Notes under the pieces: model-generated
What the model saw: the letters and a program-made list of their open reading frames with translations, nothing else
Database searches by the model: none
What the model was told of the DNA's origin: nothing
Shown: positions 7,389 through 15,500 of the stretch, piece after piece
How the letters are laid out: every line of letters starts with the position of its first letter
Numbering within the stretch: position 1 is the stretch's first letter
IMG/VR virus record: IMGVR_UViG_3300046010_001031
Location: 1-22,126 of that record
Origin: a virus
DNA length: 22,126 nucleotides
Strand: one strand, 5' to 3'
Translations under genes and position numbers: made by a program

Positions 7389-7938
7389 TACTCCCAACCC
7401 TACAGAACTTGCTGTAGTTCATATTAATAATTATCTTTGGGCTCTGGCTAAAGGTGATATAAAAGATACACCAGAAAGTTATCCAGTAACAGCATCTACC
7501 GTATACGAGTCAGATAGATGGAAAACCTCTCCTACAGTATGGGACACAGGATCATTCACATTTCAACCATTTTATCCAGTAACCGAAAGCCTTGCTCCAG
7601 ACTCAGCACAGATGCCGTACGTCCTTTATGACTACATTTTTGTTCCAAAACAAGGAACCTTCTGGCCTATGCAAAAAGAAGAGGCAGACTATATCATAGT
7701 TGGCGATATTCCACAAATTTATTATGTTAAAAATTGGATTGTAGAGGCTTTAGAAAAATACGATCAGTCGGCGGTGAATGTCAATAATTACCTAGCCTCT
7801 ACCGCATCAGCATCTACAGTAAGGTTTAAGTATATTACAGTAGACCAAGATAACTACATTGCTGATGAAAAACGAATCGACAGTTTTCTTCCCAAGTTTA
7901 TTACATGCTTGAAAATAACCTATGAATACACAAAATAA
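7378..7938 (+). CDS. Tail terminator / tail completion protein
   Basis: A 186-residue protein, last of the four connector genes. The frame starts at ATG 7378, 11 bases inside the upstream gene. It begins with a helix typical of tail terminators (NPTELAVVHINNYLWALAKG), then short β-strands around QMPYVLYDYIFVPKQGTFWP and a YIIVGDIPQIYYVKNWIVEA segment, and ends in a C-terminal strand (FITCLKITYEYTK). This α/β layout (helix, sheet, a loop naming measured values, final strand) is common in lambda gpU/SPP1 gp17-type terminators, which cap the tube and bind the head. It sits directly before the major tail protein, the usual place. No enzyme motif is seen. Confidence 0.62.
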   Translation: MYNSTPNPTELAVVHINNYLWALAKGDIKDTPESYPVTASTVYESDRWKTSPTVWDTGSFTFQPFYPVTESLAPDSAQMPYVLYDYIFVPKQGTFWPMQKEEADYIIVGDIPQIYYVKNWIVEALEKYDQSAVNVNNYLASTASASTVRFKYITVDQDNYIADEKRIDSFLPKFITCLKITYEYTK

Positions 7939-7988
7939 TCAAGCACATGATAACATAATTAGTGAGGAAGCGATTTATTTCCCCAAAC

Positions 7989-7998
7989 AAGGAGGTGA
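7989..7998 (+). promoter_or_regulatory. Strong ribosome binding site of the tail tube gene
   Basis: AAGGAGGTGA is nearly a full complement of the 16S rRNA 3' end. The GGAGG core lies 11 nt before ATG 8007. It closes a 68-base gap (7939-8006) in which I see no convincing promoter or gene. Confidence 0.75.
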
Positions 7999-8006
7999 AA
8001 AAATAA

Positions 8007-8774
8007 ATGGCTAGAGACTTTAATGCTAAGAATATTATTGTAGGCGCAGCAACAGTTTACGTTGGTCGCCCAGGCAAAGAGAACAATAGAATTAATCTAT
8101 CTTCTTCAGTCGCTACTGCTCAGGACCCCACCAAGGTCGTTGATGCTTCTAGTGCTTCATGGTCACACATGGGTTACACCATGGAAGGCGTTACTCTAAA
8201 CATTGAGCCAACATACAATGAAGTTATGGTTGATCAACTTCTAGATGTAGCAAGACTCTTCAAGACTTCTCAATCAGTAACGGTGGCTACAAGCCTTACA
8301 GAAGCCACTCTTGAAAACCTCTATGTTGCAATCGGTGGACAGACTGGCGCAACTGGTGACTACCAAACAGCATCTGCTACTGCACACTACAACCTTATTG
8401 CTAATGCTGATGGCACCAACACAAGCCCCGTATCCGCTAGCACTACTGCGGTTTCCACAGGCGGCAACGATGTTTTTGCTCAGGGTCAGAATATCCTGCA
8501 CCTTAATGGTGGCTCCTTGGGTATTGCTCCCGTAGAACGTTCAGTTTGCTTTATTGGTTCTGCACCAACCTCAGTTGCTGAGACTGGTCCTTCTGGCAAG
8601 GCTGAAAGAATTTACATTCTTTACCGCGCTGTATCAGTAGATGCAGTTGGCGTCGGCGTTCGTCGTGACGATGCTACTGTGTTCCCTGTCAACTTCCGCG
8701 TTATGCCTTCAACAGAGAACGAGGCTCCAGACGGCAATGCTGCATACGGCAAGATCGTTGATAGAATCTACTAA
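8007..8774 (+). CDS. Major tail (tube) protein
   Basis: A 255-residue protein expected to stack as hexamer rings to form the tail tube around the tape measure. It starts MARDFNAKNIIVGAATVYVG, a typical actinophage tube-protein opening, and has YTMEGVTLNIEPTYNEVMVD followed by LTEATLENLYVAIGG, the segment that usually forms the inner tube sheet and helix. A Ser/Thr/Ala-rich middle (about residues 110-150) could be a surface loop. The C-terminal part is β-rich (YILYRAVSVDAVGVGV, VFPVNFRVMPS). Like the capsid gene it uses many C-ending codons and CGT/CGC for Arg, fitting high expression. It has the strongest upstream ribosome site of its region and is followed 16 bases after its stop by a long terminator hairpin. 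Its place between the connector genes and chaperones agrees. Confidence 0.88.
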   Translation: MARDFNAKNIIVGAATVYVGRPGKENNRINLSSSVATAQDPTKVVDASSASWSHMGYTMEGVTLNIEPTYNEVMVDQLLDVARLFKTSQSVTVATSLTEATLENLYVAIGGQTGATGDYQTASATAHYNLIANADGTNTSPVSASTTAVSTGGNDVFAQGQNILHLNGGSLGIAPVERSVCFIGSAPTSVAETGPSGKAERIYILYRAVSVDAVGVGVRRDDATVFPVNFRVMPSTENEAPDGNAAYGKIVDRIY

Positions 8775-8790
8775 TAATTAAATAGGCTTA

Positions 8791-8828
8791 TGATAAAGAC
8801 GCGGCTTTTTGTCGCGTCTTTATCATTT
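8791..8828 (+). terminator. Strong rho-independent terminator after the tail tube gene
   Basis: Fifteen-base arms (8791-8805 and 8811-8825) pair completely with one G-U around a TTTTT loop: TGATAAAGACGCGGC against GTCGCGTCTTTATCA. Only a short TTT follows, so the tail is weak, but the stem is very stable. The left arm also begins with A/T pairs, so it might act in both directions. Confidence 0.85.
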
Positions 8829-8834
8829 ATGGGG

Positions 8835-8859
8835 TATAATATTTACAAACGAGAAAGGA
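8835..8859 (+). promoter_or_regulatory. TATAAT box and ribosome site before the tail chaperone gene
   Basis: TATAAT at 8835-8840 lies 10 bases after the terminator stem. A start about 7 bases downstream would give a leader of roughly 19 bases carrying AAAGGA (8854-8859), 6 nt before ATG 8866. No clear -35 box is present, since that position falls in the terminator stem. Confidence 0.45.
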
Positions 8860-8865
8860 TTTTTT

Positions 8866-9201
8866 ATGGCTACTAAGGTTTATGAAACAGTTGAATTAGA
8901 ACTTCTAGATGGTCGCACCATCACAGTAAAGCCATTGAATTTAAAGAATTTAAGAGAAGTAATGAAAGAATGGTCAAAGGCTTCAGATGTTAAGACAGAG
9001 GATGAGTTTCTAGATGTTCTTATCACCTGTACTTCAATTGCCTTCCGTCAGTTTGCTCCAGACTTGGCAGAGTCAAAGACGGAACTTGAGGAGTCTGTAG
9101 ATCTTCAGACCATGTACAAGATTCTTGAGGTTGCTGCCGATATTAGGCTGAATGACCCAAACCTAGTGGCGACGGCTCAGGAACTCGCTGGGAGGATCTA
9201 G
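8866..9201 (+). CDS. Tail assembly chaperone, short product (G-like)
   Basis: A 111-residue protein equivalent to lambda gpG, which binds the tape measure and feeds tube subunits onto it. It begins MATKVYETVELELLDGRTIT, with the short β-hairpin and KPLNLKNLREVMKEW helix often seen in these chaperones, then helices through SIAFRQFAPDLAES. I chose ATG 8866 because of the AAAGGA site 6 nt ahead. An in-frame ATG at 8809 would start inside the loop of the terminator and has no ribosome site. The -1 frame stays open past its stop, and a slippery heptamer lies at codons 98-99, so part of the product is extended. Position before the tape measure is diagnostic. Confidence 0.85.
   Translation: MATKVYETVELELLDGRTITVKPLNLKNLREVMKEWSKASDVKTEDEFLDVLITCTSIAFRQFAPDLAESKTELEESVDLQTMYKILEVAADIRLNDPNLVATAQELAGRI
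9156..9162 (+). other. Programmed -1 ribosomal frameshift site, CCCAAAC
   Basis: CCCAAAC has the canonical X-XXY-YYZ form and is in phase with the short chaperone: its codons CCA and AAC are in the gene's reading frame. Slipping by -1 re-pairs on CCC and AAA and continues at 9162 in the frame that stays open to 9542. It lies 39 bases before the short product's stop. A weak stem (9167-9172 with 9185-9190) could stimulate the shift. Confidence 0.85.
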
Positions 9202-9542
9202 ACCTAGCCTCTATGGTAGGAGAAGTATTCCTTCTGGGACATTGGAAGGATTACGATGAACTTGAATCGTCGCTATCCATGCCAGAAATTGCTGCAACAC
9301 TAAACGCAATGTATGAATCTGAACGGAGAAAGCAAAAATTCATGGCAGCCCTGCAGGGGGTAGACCTTGATGAAAAGATCGATAAGGATATAGACGAAAG
9401 AGTGTCTACCTTAGAAGAAGTCAAGGCCCGTGCAGCAGCCAGGTTAACAGGAGATCAAAACGTGGCTGGCGCTATCAGTCAGGGTATTACCTCTGACATG
9501 GGTACCCAATATAAGTTAATGGGAGGAGCAGAAATTGGCTAA
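9162..9542 (+). CDS. Tail assembly chaperone C-terminal extension (G-T fusion by -1 frameshift)
   Basis: This -1 frame is read after the slippery site as the end of a fusion starting at 8866 (coding 8866-9162 joined to 9162-9542), about 225 residues. It is the T part in lambda terms, which binds the tube protein. The visible sequence (TRWEDLDLASMVGEVFLLGH, then ELESSLSMPEIAATLNAMYE) has the WED/WEE-x-DL start and the leucine-rich SLSMPEI helix typical of actinophage T extensions. It ends in polar helices and overlaps the tape measure start by 8 bases. The frame also has an ATG at 9213, but no ribosome site precedes it and the conserved part begins upstream, so independent translation from there is unlikely. 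Confidence 0.85.
   Translation, partial: PSGDGSGTRWEDLDLASMVGEVFLLGHWKDYDELESSLSMPEIAATLNAMYESERRKQKFMAALQGVDLDEKIDKDIDERVSTLEEVKARAAARLTGDQNVAGAISQGITSDMGTQYKLMGGAEIG
9521..9537 (+). promoter_or_regulatory. Ribosome site and TTG start codon of the tape measure gene
   Basis: GGGAGGA (9521-9527) lies 7 nt before TTG 9535. There is no ATG in frame nearby, so TTG is the likely start. Confidence 0.7.
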
Positions 9543-12500
9543 CGTCATTCACTCCACCCTTACTTATAATGCCAACCTAAGTCCCGCTCAGGCTCAAATT
9601 AAGGCCCTTACAGGGCAAATTGCTACGCTTACTACTGCATTTAATGCATTAGACAAGAGTGCTATGAAAACTCAGGCAACTCTTGCTACTACGTTTATGG
9701 CTAGTGCTGGTCAAATAGGTGGCTTTACCACTCAAATGGTAAAGACAAATACAGCCGTAGATGATTTTGGTCAGGCTATTGCTAGAAACCGCTTAACAAT
9801 GCGGCAGTACTTTAGAGAAGCATTTGCTGGTTATGCTAAACAAAACAGTATGATGAAGAAACTTGCTCAACAGCAAGTTATGATGCAGCAGTCAATGCTT
9901 GTCCCTCTGGGCGCTGGTGTTGGTGGTGCAGGTAGAGCAGCAATTATAACCCCAACATCATTAGACGCTTTATCAAGTAAAAGCGCGATGGCGGCTAAGA
10001 AGTTTTCCATCTTCAATGAATTAATTGACGGCGGAAGTACAAGAATGCTAAACTTTGGCAAGAATACACAATGGACTGGTCGCCAGTTGATGGTTGGCTT
10101 CACCCTTCCATTAATTATGTTTACCGCACTTGTATCAAAACAGTTCAGAGAAATTGATAAAGAACTAACTAGATTTGAGAAAGTCTATGGCGCAGACCTA
10201 GCAACCTCTGTTGAGGGCGCTACCAAGAAAATGCGTGAGCAGGTTGAGCAACTTGCATACGATATTAGTGCTGCATATGGTATTGCCGCAAAAGATACTG
10301 CTGCATTGGCAGCAGATATTGCTCAAACTGGTAAGGAGGGGCAGGCATTATTAGATTCAATTCGTCAGACTACAAGACTCTCAGTACTAGGAGAAGTAGA
10401 AAGACAAGAGGCTATGCAGGCAACCTTGTCTATTCAAAATGCATTCAAACTCAACACGAACGAACTCGCAGAGTCCATTGACTTCCTTAACGCAGTAGAA
10501 AATCAAACCTCTACAAACCTTCAAGATCTTGCTGGTGCAATTCCAAGAGTCGGCCCAGTTATTCAGTCTTTGAATGGTGACATTAAAGATATGTCACTTC
10601 TTCTTGTGGCTATGCGTGAGGGTGGAGTGGCAGCAGGAGAAGCCGCTAACGCATTGAAATCTGGTCTTGGTAGGCTCATTAACCCCACAAGGCAAGCAAG
10701 AGAAGCGGCTGCAAGTTTTGGTATTTCTCTAGAAGATATTATTTCTAATAGCCGTGGTCAACTAATTCCTATGGTATTTGAATTACAGGATGCCCTTGCT
10801 GGGCTAGATGATTTTGCAAGGGCGCAGGTCATTGAAAAACTATTTGGTAAGTATCAGTTTGCCCGTATGTCTGCTTTGTTTGCTAACTTAAGAAGACAAG
10901 GTTCACAGACATTAGAGGTAATGGAGTTAGCCTCTGCAAGCAGCACAGAACTTGCAAAAATTGCTAATCAAGAATTAGCAACATTACAACAATCAAGTGC
11001 TATGAGATTCCAAAGAACTGTTGAAACTTTGAAGAACTCACTACTTCCTCTTGGTGAAGTACTTACTGAAAGCATGATTCCAATTCTTTCTGGTATTGGA
11101 AATGCAATTAGATCATTTATGGATTTCTTCTCAGCACTTCCTGGACCAATAAAAGACTTTACTAAGTTTGCTGTTGTTGTAACGGCACTCGCTGGTCCAG
11201 TAGTCATGCTTGTAGGTTTATTTGGTAACTTGGCGGCTAATGGCATTAAATTCTTAATGGGTCTAACAAGAATTGGTGCAAAGTTAATGGGAATGAAAGT
11301 TGATAGATTTGAACTATTAACTAGAGATGTTATGGCGGCACAACTTGGTGTAGATGGTCTTACAACATCATTTATGGAACAGGATGTTGCACTTAGAAAA
11401 CTTTCTAGTAGTCTTACGGCATACGCTGCACAGTTAAGGCAAACTTTAATGATCAATCCATCTTACGCTGTAGCAGGCGCTCCAATTCCAGGAAGACCTC
11501 CAATAAGAAGACAAGCCGGGTCTAGAGGCGCTGAATTTGTTCCTGGAAGTGGTCGTGGAGATAAAATTCCAGCCATGTTGGAACCCGGAGAATTTGTTGT
11601 AAATAGAGCGGCTACTGAAAAATTTGCACCCATCCTTGTTGCAATGAATCGCGGTAATGTACAAGGTTTTGTAAAGGGTACTCAAGAGACCCATCTTACT
11701 GGATCAAAAATGGTTCCTGCGTCTGCATTGGTTGCTACAGGTGGACTTGCAAAGGCTGTGTCAGATAGTTTAAGATTGCTAGGCAATCAAATGATTCAAG
11801 TTTTTAGTAATTTAGTAGTAAGCCTTCCATCAAAAATAAATCAGGATTTAAGAGTTGGTCAGGCTGGCGTTCCTGCATCTACAATTTCTGGTTTATTAAA
11901 AGATCAACAAACTTGGTCTAATATTATGAAAAATACTGGACTAACATTCCAAGACCTACAGCCAGTAATTAAGTCAGTTACTGGTGCTCTAGATAGATTA
12001 GATAATGAATTAATAAATGACCCCAAAGTTTATCAGTTGGTTGAGGCATCATTGGCTACTCTTGGTAGGCAGGGGGATAGGGCAGCACAGGTGCTACAAA
12101 TTCTTAGCAATCAGTATGGGACGTTTGATTTAAAGAGAAGGCAGATAGATGATATTCTTCGTCAGGGTGGCTCTCCTGTAATTAAAGAAACTGGTCAAAG
12201 AGAAAGGCTTGGTGTTGGTGTTGCACCTTCCTATACCACCCCGCTTACTGGAAGAGGTCAATTATTACAGAATAAGCCATATATGGATCTTATGGGTGGA
12301 GGAAAGGTTGCCCCTGGCTCAGTACCTATAGCACAGGAACTAGCAAATGTTCAAAAGCAAGAACTTGGACTCGCCCAAAGAAGAGTAACAGCAGCAAAAT
12401 CACTTCAGACTTACCAGGACCACCGGGAGAAACTCCTTACAAAGATTAATATTTCTGAAAGACATGAAGCGTTATTACGAGAAGACTTAATAAAAATTAC

Positions 12501-15500
12501 AAGAGATAGCAAGATTCCATTAGATCAGAAAATAAAACTTCAGCAAGAATTAAATAAAAAAATATCTGATGAATCAGAATTAAGAAAAAGAATTAATGTT
12601 GTTTTAGCAAGACTAGAAACAGATATTAAAAATGCTTCTAATAGAATGGCTTCTTTAGGTGGTCCTAGTGCTATAGGAAGAGGCCCTGGAGGATCTGCAG
12701 GATATCTTTCTGGAGGTGCATCACCTTACGCACCCGCCGCTGGTGCAGCGGTACCCCTTTGGCTGAGAGAAAGAATGAGAGAAGCCAATGCAAATGCACC
12801 AAAAAGAGTAATTAGAGGCCAAACTATAGGACCAGATAGAGATGGTATGCAGATGGGTGGCCCTCGCGGACAAGGGCTAATGAATGCTGCATTCATGTCA
12901 ACAATGCTTATTTCAAGTTTCAGTATGATGGGCGGGGCATCAAATGATCTTGCTATTAAATTAGGACTTCTTAGCACCGCAGTTATGACAGCAACGATGG
13001 CGATGCAAATGTTTGCTGGTAAAAACGTTGCTGGAAACTTCTTAGGCCTTGGATCTCTTGGTAATAAAGTTTCTTCTGTTGGCGCTGCAAGGCAGGCTGC
13101 TGCTAATGCTGCTATGCTACCCGGTCAAGCATTGATCGCTGGTCCAAAACTTCCAGTAGGCGCTGCAGCCGCAGGAGGAATGAGTCCGCTAGCCGCCTCA
13201 AAGGGCGCAGCAGGGGCAGGGTTACTAAGAATGGGAGGAATGCTTTCTATGCTTGGTGGTCCAGTTGGCATGGCTGCAGCAGGAGTTGCAGTTGCTGGTG
13301 TTACCGCATTTATCATGTATCAGAAGGCGGCTGAAGAAGCAAGAGAAAGAGCCATGTCTGCATTTGCCGATCCAACCAAGACGGCAGAATATTTTGGTAT
13401 TGCAGTAGAAGATGTTACAGAAAAACTTAAGGCGGTTAGTTCAGCAGTTCCAGGAATTGAAGAAGTAGATCAAAATCTAAGAACTGCAGTCAAAGAAGAT
13501 TACGCCACCCTGATTGAAAAAATTAGATTTGGTGGAGCGGAGGCAGGCGGAAGAGAACTTGGAATAGTCTTTAATAAGATGCTTGCAAGCGGCCTTTCAA
13601 AGGAGCAGGCAGAGGAAGCAATTAAGGCTATTGCTATAGAATCTGGTGCAGCAGGGGGAGTAGCATTCGCATCAGCCATGAGACAAGGAATGTTTTCTGA
13701 TAAGAGTGCTGCAGAAATTGCAAGGTCTACTGCAGATATGTTCAATCCAGAAAAGCAGGCTAAGAATAGGGCGGCAGCGCAACAGACATTGACCGCGTTT
13801 GAGAATGAAGTTGGAGTGCTTGGAAGAGTTCAGGGAACTATGGCTCAGAATTTTGACAATACATTTGGCGATATTCTAACTGGTGCTCAAAGTTTTGCAG
13901 TTAATATAAATCCAATAATGAAAGGAATCCGTGCAGTAACCGACTTTGATATGTTCGAAAGAATGTTTGACAAAGATGCCAATCAAGAATTTATTGACAA
14001 CGCTGCCAATACTGAGCGTCAAGTTCATCAGATGCAAACAAATATTGAAGAGATGGCAGACGTTAGTGCAGACTCCATTGTTAAAATTACTGAAGTAATG
14101 TATGAAAACTTTAAGAAGGCTCCTAGAGAAACTATAGATGCACTTAGAGAAATTCAAGAGGCTGGACAAAGATCAACAGCGGTGGCATTTGACCCCAAGC
14201 CAATCAAGGATTTTATTACAGAAATAGATCCAATTAATGGAATTATACTCAATGCACTCATTGGTCAAGATGAAGAGTTAGCCACAAAAGTAATGGAAGG
14301 CATTACTGCCGGAATGTCAGTACAAGAAATTATTGATGCCTTGACTGAGGGAGGGGTTCCATCTCTAGAAGTAGAAGTTGAACTAAAAGTTAGAGAACAA
14401 GAAATTCAAGTTCAGATTGATGAGTTACGGGCAGACCTTAAAGAAGACCTTGTTATAGACCTTGACCTACAAATTAGTGAAGAAGAAGAAAAACTTGAGG
14501 GGGTCAATAAGCAACTTGAAAGAATGGACAAGTTCCGTGCCCGTCATGAAGGTGTTCTAAAGAAAGATATGAATCGTCTAAACCGGGCGTCTGAGTCAGC
14601 AATAGAAGGTATGAACGATGAAATAGATCTTATCAGAGAACGCGCAGATGCAAGAAAAGAAGAGTTTGATGAAAAAATTGATAATCTTAATAAAGAGAAA
14701 GAAGAAATTAATAACGCTGCAGACGCCTATGTTGACTCATTAAGAAAGCGTGAAAGAGCGGATAGTTTCTATTCAAATCAAAGAAAGACTGCATTTAGCG
14801 CACTACAAAAACTGGCGGCTGGTGACGTATTTGGATTCCTTCAGGATCGTGAGCAAATGTCAGCAGACGCTCAAACCTTTGCCTATGACAATATGATTCA
14901 AGGAATTGATGATAAGCGAGATCGTGAAATAGAAGCAATTGATGAAACTATAGAAAAGGAACAAGAGCGTCAAGAGAAGTACGAAAAGAACGTAGAGAAT
15001 AGAATTGAACTAATTCAAGATCAAATTGATGCTGAAGAAGAGTTAATGGATCAAAGGCAAAAAGATTTTGACCGTGAGATGAGATTCTTTGATCGTAGAG
15101 AAAAGAGAAGAAGAATAGATCTGGATAAGGAAAAGAGAGAAGTTCAAGTATCTCTAGATCAATTACGCGCTACGCGGCAGGCGGCAGAATCAGGTCAAAT
15201 TCAGTCTCAGAAAGAACTTTCTGATGCTCTAGGAAAAGAAAAGGCAAAGCCCTACTTTGAAGAGCAGAAGGCAATTGTCAAGACTGAAATGATGAAGAAA
15301 TACATTGAGATGAAGGATAAGTATCCTGATGAGAGTGATGCACAATTACAGATGCGTTCTCACGGAGAACTTATTGATCTATTTAATGCTTTATATGGTG
15401 TAACTCCTGGGCAAGGAAGAAGGCCCACAATGGGATGGGCTGGACAACTAGAAGATATTGGGTTTACTCCTAACTTTAATACAGGCGGTCCTGTTAACGG

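Noticed and set aside
7909-7939. TTGAAA with a possible -10 box before the tail tube gene
   Set aside because: The matching hexamer at 17-19 bases is only AAAATA or AATAAT, inside the end of the upstream gene. This is too weak in AT-rich DNA to call a promoter.
7960-7985. Possible short hairpin (GGAA against TTCC) before the tail tube gene
   Set aside because: Only four base pairs with a long loop and no T-run; likely chance.
8809-8865. In-frame ATG at 8809 as a longer start for the tail chaperone
   Set aside because: It falls in the loop of the terminator hairpin and has no ribosome site. ATG 8866 has AAAGGA 6 nt ahead, and the typical chaperone N-terminus begins there.
9213-9542. A separate gene starting at ATG 9213
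   Set aside because: No ribosome site lies upstream, the conserved WED-x-DL part starts before it, and the frame joins the chaperone at a canonical slippery site.
10968-11456. A 162-codon open frame on the minus strand within the tape measure gene
   Set aside because: It lies opposite a strongly supported gene, its translation has no recognisable domain, and all other genes point the other way. It is best explained as a shadow of the coding strand.
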